Part shown: piece after piece, positions 52,697 to 59,872 of the stretch
Layout of the letters: every line of letters begins with the position of its first letter
Numbering within the stretch: the stretch's first letter is position 1
NCBI RefSeq assembly: GCF_018780185.1
Contig: NZ_JADMJX010000322.1
Location: forward strand, 1-59,872
Length of the DNA stretch: 59,872 bases
Direction: 5' to 3'
Origin: Rhizobacter sp.
Lineage (GTDB): Bacteria > Pseudomonadota > Gammaproteobacteria > Burkholderiales > Burkholderiaceae_C
Position numbers and translations under genes: made by a program
Notes under the pieces: model-generated
Seen by the model: only the letters and a program-made list of their open reading frames with translations
Databases searched by the model: none
What the model was told of the DNA's origin: nothing

Positions 52697-52704
52697 TGTA
52701 GGAC
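52697..52704 (-). promoter_or_regulatory. GTCCTACA motif upstream of the PA2169-family gene
   Basis: On the minus strand it reads TTGTCCTACAGC, 108 nt before the start at 52589, in the gap to the TPR-methyltransferase gene. The TTGTCCTACA context is identical to the copy before katE. Confidence 0.4.
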
Positions 52705-52746
52705 AAGGCCCCAGCTGCAGGTCGGCGACCTGCCGCAATCTGCCTC

Positions 52747-53850
52747 TCAGCGCCTCACGAGATAGGCGAACACCCCATCGACGGCCTGTCGCTGGTCTTC
52801 GCGAATGGGTTCGCGTGAGAGCTTCGCCACCTCGAAACCATGTTGGCCTGCCAGCTCGCGCAGATAACTCTCTGCGTGCGCATAACGCAGGCTCGGCAGC
52901 AGCTCGAAGCCGCGGGCCTCGGGGCTGGCCACTTCGGCGGAGAAGCAGAACAGGCCGCCTTGCCGCATCACCGCAGCCACCGCCGCGAAGACGGGCGAGA
53001 GCTCGCCGATGTAGATGAACACGTCGGCCGCCAGCACCAGGTCGTGGCGTTCCTGGCTCTGTTGCAGGTGTTCGGTGATGTCGGCGTGCACGAGCTGGTC
53101 GTAGACGCCGCGCGCCCTCGCCTGCTCGATCATCTGGGCCGACAGGTCCACCCCGACCAGCCGGTCGGCAAGCGGCTTCACCAGCGGGCCGCACAGGCCG
53201 GTGCCGCACCCCAGGTCGAGTGCCGAGCTGAATCGACCCGCATGCAGCAGGGGCAAGGCCTGGGCCAACACCTCGGGGGCGCGGTAGTGCAGCGCCTGCA
53301 CCACGTGCTGCTCGAACTGGCCGGCGTAGCCGTCGAACAGCGTTTCCACATAGGCCCGCGGCGAGGTCGCCGGCGATGGCTGGGCGCCGAGTGCGGCCAG
53401 GTAGTAGCCGATCAGATCGGGGTCGGCACCAAGCGCCAGCGCCTGGCGGTAGGACCGCTCGGCCTCACCCGGGTTGCCGATCTCGCGCAAGATGTCGCCG
53501 CGTGCACACCAGCCTGGCGCGAAACGCGGGTTGAGGGCCAGCAAACGGTCGAAGGCCGGCAGCGCCTGCTCCGGCCGGCCCAGCTCCGACAAGGCTTTTG
53601 CGCGGTGCAGCCAGGCGTCGGTGTTGTCGGGCTCGATGGCCAGCACCTGATCGGTAGCGTCGAGTGCCGCTTGGGGCCGGTCCAGCTTGAGCCGCGTGGC
53701 CGCCAGGTTCACGAGCGTCGACACGCGCCCCGGCACCAAGGCCAGCGAGGCTTCGAAATGCCTGTGGGCATCAAGGTACTGGCCCGCCTGGAAACAGGCG
53801 AGCCCGGTCTTGAACTGCAGCTTGGCTTGTTCGAACGAGGTATCAGGCAT
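52747..53850 (-). CDS. TPR-repeat SAM-dependent methyltransferase
   Basis: This 367-residue protein begins with about four tetratricopeptide repeats (residues 5-145, e.g. AGQYLDAHRHFEASLALVPG). A class I methyltransferase domain follows, with the SAM loop LDLGCGTGLCGPL (~209-221) and the acidic residue in VGVDLSAQMIEQA. TPRs suggest a protein partner or substrate; the target is unknown. It starts 9 nt after the broken acyl-CoA synthetase gene and may be transcribed with it. Confidence 0.85.
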   Translation of the reverse strand: MPDTSFEQAKLQFKTGLACFQAGQYLDAHRHFEASLALVPGRVSTLVNLAATRLKLDRPQAALDATDQVLAIEPDNTDAWLHRAKALSELGRPEQALPAFDRLLALNPRFAPGWCARGDILREIGNPGEAERSYRQALALGADPDLIGYYLAALGAQPSPATSPRAYVETLFDGYAGQFEQHVVQALHYRAPEVLAQALPLLHAGRFSSALDLGCGTGLCGPLVKPLADRLVGVDLSAQMIEQARARGVYDQLVHADITEHLQQSQERHDLVLAADVFIYIGELSPVFAAVAAVMRQGGLFCFSAEVASPEARGFELLPSLRYAHAESYLRELAGQHGFEVAKLSREPIREDQRQAVDGVFAYLVRR

Positions 53851-53859
53851 GGGGCAGGA

Positions 53860-55495
53860 TTATCCCGGCCCCATGCCCTCCAAACGGCCCACGATCACCG
53901 CGTCCAGCGGCCGCGCCCCCTGCCCCAGCGGCCCCACCCACACCGGGTTCAGGTCCATCTCGTCGATCTGGCCCGGATGGGCGGCAACGAAGTCCGACAC
54001 CTTGAGCAGCAGCTCGACCAGCGCCGGCACATCGGCCAACGGCCGCCCGCGCAAGCCGTCGAGCAACGCAAACGAGCGGATCTCGCGCACCATGGCTGCG
54101 GCTTCGCGGCGCGACAGCGGCAACACACGCCGCGCCACGTCGCGCAGCAGCTCGACGTGCACACCCCCCAACCCGAAGGTCAGCACCGGGCCGAACACCG
54201 GGTCACGCGTCACGCCGATCAGTGTCTCGACACCGCCGCTCGGTGCCATGGCCTCGATCAGCACGCCCTCGATCTGAGCAGACGGCGCGGCCCGGGCCAC
54301 GGCGTGGTGGATGCGTGCCCAGGCATCGCGCACCTGCGCCGCGTCGGCCAGGTTCAGCACCACACCTCCCACATCGGATTTGTGCGTGATGGCCGCACTC
54401 ACCACCTTGGCCCCCACCGGGTAGCCGATGCGCTCGGCCAGCCGCACCGCCTCGTCGGCGCTGTGGGCCACACCCGAGTCGGGCAGCTCGACGCCCGCAG
54501 CGCGCAGCCAGGCCTTGGCTTCGGCCTCGTTGATCGCCCGCACCGCACCAGGCACCTCGCTCGCCGGTGTGCGCAACAACAAGGGCTCGAATGGCGGCTC
54601 GCCCTTCGCCGCTTCACGTGCGGCCAGCCAGTCGGCGTGTTCCAGCCAGCGCTTGACCGATTTCACCGCCTTGCCCACGGTCGCCACCGGCACCATGCCC
54701 GCCTCGGCGTAGATACGGTGGCCGTCGCCTTGGCGGCTGCTCATCCACACCGGCACGATGGGCGTCTCGGTCTGCGCCTGCACCCGCACCGCGCTCTGGG
54801 CCACCTTGATGGTGACGTCGCCGTAGTCGATGGTGATCGGCATCAGCACCAGCGACACGCCAGGGTCGTTGCAGACCGCGAGCAGCGTCTTGTCGATCAG
54901 CTTGTCGTCGGTGAGCACCGCGGTGGTGGTGTCCACGGGGTTGCCGATCGCGGCATACGACGGCAGGCTCTCCGCCAGTGCCTGGGTGGTGGCGGCCTCG
55001 AACGTCGCCAGGCGGATGCCCGCCAGGCCCACCCGGTCGGCGGTGAGTGCCGAGGCGCCACCCGATGAACAGTAGATCGCGATGTCGCGCCCCCGCCGCG
55101 GCGGCCGGGCGCGCGCCAGCCATCTCGGCCTCCAGCCGCTGGCCTTCGGGGCCGGCCTCACCAAAGCCCGAGCTGAACACGATGGCAAAGCGCACGCCAC
55201 GCGCCGCACACTGGCGTAGCACGGCATTCACATGCACGGCGGGCACCGAGACCATCACCATGTCGGGCGTGGTGGGCAGCGAGGCCACGTCGGGCCAGCA
55301 GCGCCGGCCCGCCACCTGCTCGCGCTTGGGGTTGACCAGCATCAGCTCACCCTCGAAGGCCGAGTGCAGCAGCAGGTTGATGAGGGCACGCCCGCTGATG
55401 CTGGCCGGGTCGTCGGACGCGCCGACCAGCGCCACCACCTGGGGCGAGCACAGCAACGACAGGTCGGGCAGGTGGGTCTCTTGCGGCACCAGCAT
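53860..55495 (-). pseudogene. Acyl-CoA synthetase (NDP-forming), internally deleted and frameshifted
   Basis: The N-terminal CoA-binding part is read from 55495 (SPQVVALVGASDDPASISGR, then FSSGFGEAGPEGQRLEAEMAG). The reading frame changes near 55085-55115. The second frame resumes with DIAIYCSSGGASALTADR and continues to the ATP-grasp-like end (PVGAKVVSAAITHKSDVGGV). Together they give about 545 codons, whereas full enzymes have about 700. The missing part includes the first succinyl-CoA-ligase-like domain. The junction is an extremely GC-rich run of CGG/GCC triplets. An assembly error is possible but would not explain the ~150-200 missing residues. Confidence 0.8.
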
Positions 55496-55507
55496 CGAGG
55501 AGTGATC

Positions 55508-56656
55508 TCAGGTGATGGCCGAGATGCCGAGGATCTCGCGCCCGATGATGCGGGTCTGGATCTCGGTCGTGCCCTCGGGGATCATGCCGCCGCGGGTGTC
55601 GCGGAAGATGCGTTCGATCGGCAACTCGGTCAAGTAGCCGCTGCCCCCGTGCACCTGCAGCGCCATGCTGGCCACCTCGTGCGCCGCTTCGGTGGCGTAG
55701 AGCTTGGCGATGGAGCAGGCCTGGCGCACGTCTTGGCCACGCTGCAGTGCGCGCGCGGCGCGCAGGCCGAGCGCTCGGGCGGCTTCGACGCGCACCGTCA
55801 TGTCGACGATGTGTTTTTGCACCAGTTGAAAACTGCCGATCAGGCGGCCGAACTGCTTGCGCGTCTTGACGTACTCGATCGACAGATCAAGCGCCGCCTG
55901 CGCCGCACCCACCGCGCCCATGGCGATGTTGAGCCGCGCGGCGTCGAGCCCCTTGAGCGTGCCGGCGAGCGCCTTGCCTTCGGCGCCGACGATGTTGTCT
56001 TTCGGGATCTTGACGTCGTTGAAGCCGAGCTCGGCGGTGCCGGTGCTGCGCAGCACCATGGTGTCGAGACGGCGCACGTCATACGGGCTCACGCTGCGCT
56101 CGACGATGAAGGTCGAGAGCGCGCCATCACACGTCGGGCTGTAGGTGCGCGCGACGATCATGGCCACGTCGGCAAAGGCGCCGTTGGTGATCCAGAGCTT
56201 GCGGCCGTTGAGCACCCAGTGATCGCCCTTCAGCTCGGCGCGCATCTGGATGCCGGCGATGTTGGAGCCGGTGTCGGGCTCGGTGAGGCCGGTGCAAACC
56301 TTCAGCTCACCACGCAGCGCGGGTTTGAGGAAGCGCTCTTTCTGATCGGGTGATCCGTGAGTGGCCAGCCGGTTGATCGAGCCGTTGGTGATGTTGCAGA
56401 TGGTTCGCAACGAGAGCCAGTGGTAGCCAGCCTCTTCCATCAGCATGGCCCAGGTGACGTAGTCGAGGCCCATGCCGCCGTCGGCTTCAGACAGCGTGCC
56501 GCCCAGGTAGCCGAACTGCGCCAGTTTGGGCAACAACTCGAAGGGGAAGCTGCGCTCGGTTTCATGCAAGTCGATCAACGGAGCGACCTCCGCCCTCATG
56601 AAGCGACGGATGTTGTCGCGCAGCGTGATCTGCTCGGGGGTGAGGTCGATGCTCAT
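55508..56656 (-). CDS. Acyl-CoA dehydrogenase
   Basis: This 382-residue flavoenzyme of the acyl-CoA dehydrogenase family begins MSIDLTPEQITLRDNIRRFM. FAD/substrate motifs include LTEPDTGSNI, GRKLWITNGAFADV, FGRLIGSFQLVQ and QVHGGSGYLTELPIERIFRD. The likely catalytic Glu lies in MIPEGTTEIQ near the C-terminus. It is the first gene before the broken acyl-CoA synthetase (12-nt gap), so the pair once formed a catabolic operon. It is divergent from the Bug receptor, which may import the acid substrate. Confidence 0.9.
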   Translation of the reverse strand: MSIDLTPEQITLRDNIRRFMRAEVAPLIDLHETERSFPFELLPKLAQFGYLGGTLSEADGGMGLDYVTWAMLMEEAGYHWLSLRTICNITNGSINRLATHGSPDQKERFLKPALRGELKVCTGLTEPDTGSNIAGIQMRAELKGDHWVLNGRKLWITNGAFADVAMIVARTYSPTCDGALSTFIVERSVSPYDVRRLDTMVLRSTGTAELGFNDVKIPKDNIVGAEGKALAGTLKGLDAARLNIAMGAVGAAQAALDLSIEYVKTRKQFGRLIGSFQLVQKHIVDMTVRVEAARALGLRAARALQRGQDVRQACSIAKLYATEAAHEVASMALQVHGGSGYLTELPIERIFRDTRGGMIPEGTTEIQTRIIGREILGISAIT

Positions 56657-56815
56657 CGCTTGAAACGTCCTTCTCGCAGCGCCCAATGTTGGGCGTGCGC
56701 GAACAGAACGGCACCTGGGGCAAACGTACGTGCACAGTGATGAAAACGCTTGTACGCTGCCAGCGACTTGTCCCGCTCGCGGCGTGTTGCGCTGCGCAGA
56801 ACGAAAGGCAACGCG

Positions 56816-57790
56816 ATGAACGCACTGCGAGTTCTGATGCTGGCCCTCGCCAGCCTGGTCGCCGTCTCTGCACCCGCGCTTGCGCAGCCCTACCCCGCGC
56901 GGCCGATCACCTGGGTCGTGCCCTTCACGCCGGGTGGCGTCACCGACACCACCTCGCGCGCCATCTCCAAGAAGATGGGCGAAGTGCTGGGCCAGACCTT
57001 CGTGGTGGAAAACCGCCCCGGTGTCGGCGGCTCGCTCGCCACCGAACAAGTGGCCAAGGCCGCACCCGATGGCTACACCGTGCTCTACGGCACCTCGGGC
57101 ACGATGGCCGCCAACCTCGCGCTGTACAAGAACCTCAAGTACGAACCGCTGAAAGACTTCATCCCCGTGCACGGGATGCTCATGTCGCCCACGGTGCTGG
57201 TGGTCGAAGCCTCGCGGCCCTACAAGACCATGGCCGAGCTGATCGACTTCGCGCGGGCCAACCCGGGCGTGCTGAACTACGGCTCGGCCGGCCCCGGCAC
57301 CGGCACCCACCTCACGAGCGAGATGGTGCAGACCAAGACCGGCACGAAGATGACCCACGTGCCCTACAAGGGCAGCGTGCCCGCGCTGCAAGACCTGCTC
57401 GGCGGCCGCCTCGACCTGATGTACGACTACACCGTCACGCTGCTGCCGCACATCAAGTCGGGCCGGCTGCGCGCACTGGCGGTGATGGGGCCGAAGCGCC
57501 TGCCTGCCCTGCCCGATGTGCCGACCATTGGCGAAGCCGGGTTCCCAGGCCTGGAGTCGAGCAGCTGGTCGGGCATCGTGGTGCCCGCCGGCACGCCGGA
57601 CGCAGTGGTCAAGAAGCTGTCGCAGGCCATGAATGCCGCGCTCACCGACCCGGCCGTGGTCACGCCCTTCGAGCAGATCGGTAGCCAGCCGCTGGTGGGT
57701 TACGACGACGCGAAGTTCAAGGCCTTCATTGCTGACGAGATCCGCAAGTGGGCCGAGGTGGTGCGGGTGTCGGGGGCTACGCTGAACTGA
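56816..57790 (+). CDS. Bug-type (TctC family) extracytoplasmic solute receptor
   Basis: This 324-residue periplasmic binding protein has a signal peptide cleaved after ALA (MNALRVLMLALAS...APALA-QPYP). The mature part shows PITWVVPFTPGGVTDTTSRA, NRPGVGGSLATEQVAKA, GSAGPGTGTHLTSE and ALPDVPTIGEAGFPG, all typical of the Bug family that is expanded in Burkholderiales. AAAGG precedes the start. No tctA/tctB transport genes are adjacent, as is common for Bug receptors. It converges with the cytochrome operon. Confidence 0.92.
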   Translation: MNALRVLMLALASLVAVSAPALAQPYPARPITWVVPFTPGGVTDTTSRAISKKMGEVLGQTFVVENRPGVGGSLATEQVAKAAPDGYTVLYGTSGTMAANLALYKNLKYEPLKDFIPVHGMLMSPTVLVVEASRPYKTMAELIDFARANPGVLNYGSAGPGTGTHLTSEMVQTKTGTKMTHVPYKGSVPALQDLLGGRLDLMYDYTVTLLPHIKSGRLRALAVMGPKRLPALPDVPTIGEAGFPGLESSSWSGIVVPAGTPDAVVKKLSQAMNAALTDPAVVTPFEQIGSQPLVGYDDAKFKAFIADEIRKWAEVVRVSGATLN

Positions 57791-57813
57791 TGGCGCTCTG
57801 ACGCTGCAAGTGC

Positions 57814-59064
57814 TCAGCGGTAGCGGTTGACCTCGATCTCGGGCACGGCCCCGCCCTGGTTGCCCCAGGCGCTGCGCACGTAGCTCAGCACGGCGGCGGT
57901 GTCGGCCGAGTTCAATACCGTGGCAAACGGCGGCATGCCGTAGGGCCGCGGGTTGCCGGTGGTCGACGGCGCGAAGCCACCTTCGAGCACCACACGCACC
58001 AGGTTCGCGGGCGACGCCATCGTCACCGCACGGTTACCGGCGAGTGCCGGGTAGATGCCGGCCGCGCCCTCGCCTTTGTCGCCGTGGCAATCGGCGCAGT
58101 GGTCGGCGTAGAGCTTGGCGCCACGATCGAGCACCACGCTGTCGGCCGCGGGTCGCCGCACTGGCTCGTTGCGTGTGGGAGGCAAGGCCTGGAGGTAGGT
58201 CGCCATCGCGCGCAGGTCAGCGTCCGACAAATGCTGCGTGCTACCACCCACCACCTCGGCCATCGGCCCGAGCACGGAGGCCTGAGAGGTCACGCCGTTC
58301 TTCAGCAGCTCTGCGATCTGCTGCGGCGACCACTCGGCGACGCCGGCTTCGTGCGGGTCGCTCAACGAGGGCGCATACCAGTTCTGCATCGGGATCAGGC
58401 CGCCGCCCAGGTCGAGCGTGCCGCCGGTCGCCCCCAGCGCATTGCGGCTGCCATGGCAGGCGTTGCAGTGGCCCAGGCCCTGCACCAGGTAGGCGCCGCG
58501 GTTCCATTCGGGCGACTTCGTGGTGTCTTGGGTCGGCCGGTCGGGGCTGAAGTACAAGGCTCGCCACACCGCGAGCGCAGGCTGGGTGTTGAAGGGGAAG
58601 CGCAGGCCATGCGTGCGGTTTGACTGCAACACCGGCTTCAGGCTGCGCAAGTAGGCGTAGAGCGCGTCGGCGTCCTCGCGCGTGACCAGCGTGTAGTTGG
58701 TGTACGGGAAGGCCGGGTACAGCAAGCGGCCATCACGCGAGCGGCCGTTGTGCAAGGCGCGCCAGAAGTGCGCAGGGGTCCACTGGCCCAGGCCGGTGGC
58801 CGCATCGGGCGTGAGGTTGCTTGAGTAGACCAGGCCAAACGGTGTGTCGATGCCGCGGCCACCCGCGTAAGGCGCACCGCCGCGCGCGGTGTGGCAGCCC
58901 ATGCAGTTGCCGGCCCGCGCGAGGTATTCGCCACGCGCGATCAGCTCGGGTGTGGCACTGATCTGCGCCTCGGTGAGCGGGTCTTCGTCGCGCAAGTTGA
59001 GCGTCACCACGGTGGCGCCGAGCAGCAACACGATGACCAGCACGGTCCACAGCGCGCGCTTCAT
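57814..59064 (-). CDS. Tri-haem cytochrome c (alcohol/gluconate dehydrogenase subunit type)
   Basis: This 416-residue protein has an N-terminal membrane anchor or uncleaved signal (~2-24) and three CxxCH haem sites (CMGCH, CNACH, CADCH). That domain layout matches the cytochrome subunit of quinohaemoprotein alcohol dehydrogenase and gluconate 2-dehydrogenase, which pass electrons to the quinone pool. No dehydrogenase large subunit is in the window. The start overlaps the upstream cytochrome's stop by ATGA. Confidence 0.88.
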   Translation of the reverse strand: MKRALWTVLVIVLLLGATVVTLNLRDEDPLTEAQISATPELIARGEYLARAGNCMGCHTARGGAPYAGGRGIDTPFGLVYSSNLTPDAATGLGQWTPAHFWRALHNGRSRDGRLLYPAFPYTNYTLVTREDADALYAYLRSLKPVLQSNRTHGLRFPFNTQPALAVWRALYFSPDRPTQDTTKSPEWNRGAYLVQGLGHCNACHGSRNALGATGGTLDLGGGLIPMQNWYAPSLSDPHEAGVAEWSPQQIAELLKNGVTSQASVLGPMAEVVGGSTQHLSDADLRAMATYLQALPPTRNEPVRRPAADSVVLDRGAKLYADHCADCHGDKGEGAAGIYPALAGNRAVTMASPANLVRVVLEGGFAPSTTGNPRPYGMPPFATVLNSADTAAVLSYVRSAWGNQGGAVPEIEVNRYR

Positions 59065-59756
59065 CGCTGCGCCTCCACACCGCCACAGGGCACGGGCAGC
59101 GGCGAGGGCAACACGCCCACCGCCTTGGTGTTCGTGGGCAGGGGCTGGGCGGCGAGCCACTGCGACAAGGCCGCCACGTCATCGGCACTCAAGGATTGCG
59201 CGACCTGCGCCATGCAGTCGGGCGACTGGGCGCGGCGGTTGCCGGTTTGCCATGCGCCGAGCTGCGCGTTGAGGTAATCGCGCGGCAGACCGAGCAGGCC
59301 GGGGATGGCCGGCGCCAGGCCAGTGAGCGCGGGCCCGTGGCACTGCACACAAGCGGGAATGCGCCGCGTGCTGTCACCGCGCAAGGCCAGCGCCTCGCCG
59401 CGCTTCAATGTCTCGGCCGGTGCAGTCGCTGCCTGCGGTGGCGGGTAAGGCAGATCGAGCGAAGCGAAGTAGGCCGCCATCTCCCGCAGGTAGGCATCGC
59501 TCAGCGGGTCGATGAGCCGCACCATCGGCTGGTACTGGCGACGACCATCGCGAAAGTTCAGCAGCTGGTGGTACAGGTAGCCCGCGGGCTTGCCGGCAAT
59601 GCGCGGCTGGTAGCCGTCGCTGGCCGCCCGCCCCTGGGCGCCGTGGCAGCCGGTGCAGGCTTGCACCCGCTGGGCGATGCTGTCTTCGACCTTGGGGGCC
59701 GCGCGAAGGCTGGCCGAAACACTCATCAACAGACACAACAGGGCAACACGAAGCAT
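59061..59756 (-). CDS. Di-haem cytochrome c
   Basis: This 231-residue protein has a signal peptide (MLRVALLCLLMSVSASLRAA) and two haem c motifs (CTGCH and CVQCH), the pattern of cytochrome c4-like periplasmic electron carriers. The start at 59756 is chosen for the signal peptide; extension upstream runs into the previous gene's coding frame. It is coupled to the tri-haem gene by an ATGA overlap, so both probably serve one electron-transfer chain. Confidence 0.88.
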   Translation of the reverse strand: MLRVALLCLLMSVSASLRAAPKVEDSIAQRVQACTGCHGAQGRAASDGYQPRIAGKPAGYLYHQLLNFRDGRRQYQPMVRLIDPLSDAYLREMAAYFASLDLPYPPPQAATAPAETLKRGEALALRGDSTRRIPACVQCHGPALTGLAPAIPGLLGLPRDYLNAQLGAWQTGNRRAQSPDCMAQVAQSLSADDVAALSQWLAAQPLPTNTKAVGVLPSPLPVPCGGVEAQR

Positions 59757-59761
59757 GGGAA

Positions 59762-59872
59762 TCAAGCCGGTGCAGCCACCAGCGTCAGACGGGTGATCTC
59801 GGAGGGCGCCCCAAAACGTTTGGGTGGCCCCCAGTATCCCGTGCCACGGCTGGTATAGACCCACAGGCGCTT
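59762..59872 (-). CDS. C-terminal end of a metallophosphoesterase (partial)
   Basis: The last 36 codons of a leftward gene enter the window from the right edge and stop at TGA 59762-59764, 6 nt before the di-haem cytochrome start. The residues include [20 protein letters not shown], a C-terminal block I associate with membrane-linked calcineurin-like phosphoesterases (YaeI/YkuE type). The active site lies outside the window, so the call depends on this tail. Confidence 0.65.
   Translation of the reverse strand, partial: KRLWVYTSRGTGYWGPPKRFGAPSEITRLTLVAAPA

Noticed and set aside
52840-55068. 742-codon plus-strand frame over the methyltransferase and broken synthetase
   Set aside because: Antisense to two recognised genes and spans their boundary; shadow composition.

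Overview
The window is about 60 kb of GC-rich DNA whose gene content fits a betaproteobacterium of the order Burkholderiales. The evidence is a Bug-type solute receptor, a phasin next to a PHB-depolymerase-type esterase, a PA2169-type four-helix protein, and the style of the type VI secretion (T6SS) genes. The genus cannot be named from sequence alone. No rRNA, tRNA, CRISPR array, transposase or integrase is visible. Apart from one nine-gene operon the region looks like ordinary chromosome.

Layout. 0.1-7.3 kb: a stress and storage block with a glycine-zipper protein, a phospholipase D/cardiolipin synthase, a phasin-like protein with an esterase, a hemerythrin and the large catalase KatE. Five genes in the window carry the same 8-bp word (GTCCTACA or a one-base variant) upstream. 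6.8-10.9 kb: a MerR-type regulator and a three-subunit molybdenum hydroxylase operon of PaoABC type. Near-identical 19-bp-spacer MerR promoters lie in front of both. 11-18 kb: a PNPOx-fold protein, an orphan PAS protein, a secreted serine hydrolase and a 1343-residue surface lipoprotein with five Ig-like domains and an eight-repeat propeller-like tail. 18-22.4 kb: an SUV3-like helicase, DbpA and a LuxR-type regulator.

22.8-32.5 kb: nine same-strand genes with very short gaps, the most unusual part of the window. It starts with two paralogous proteins that are acidic at the N-terminus, arginine-rich at the C-terminus and end in a shared GPVT motif. An HEVAH metallopeptidase, five proteins I do not recognise and a DUF4438 protein follow. 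A LuxR-type gene is divergent from it. I read this as one undescribed multi-protein system of unknown function. The two polyampholytes are probably structural or scaffold parts, and the peptidase may process them.

32.5-36 kb: two unassigned small genes and a membrane EAL protein with a degenerate GGDEF motif. 36-45.7 kb: half of a T6SS locus, transcribed leftward as tssJ, tssK, tssL, tssM, tagF and a Ser/Thr kinase. The first four encode the envelope-spanning complex and its baseplate connector, and the last two are post-translational control. Sheath, tube, spike and ClpV genes are not here. 45.8-52.1 kb: an MltA transglycosylase with an unusual linker, a LysR regulator divergent from a nitronate monooxygenase, a tautomerase and a class A penicillin-binding protein. 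52.1-59.9 kb: a PA2169 protein, a TPR-methyltransferase, a broken acyl-CoA synthetase downstream of an acyl-CoA dehydrogenase, a Bug receptor, two multi-haem cytochromes c and the 3' end of a metallophosphoesterase.
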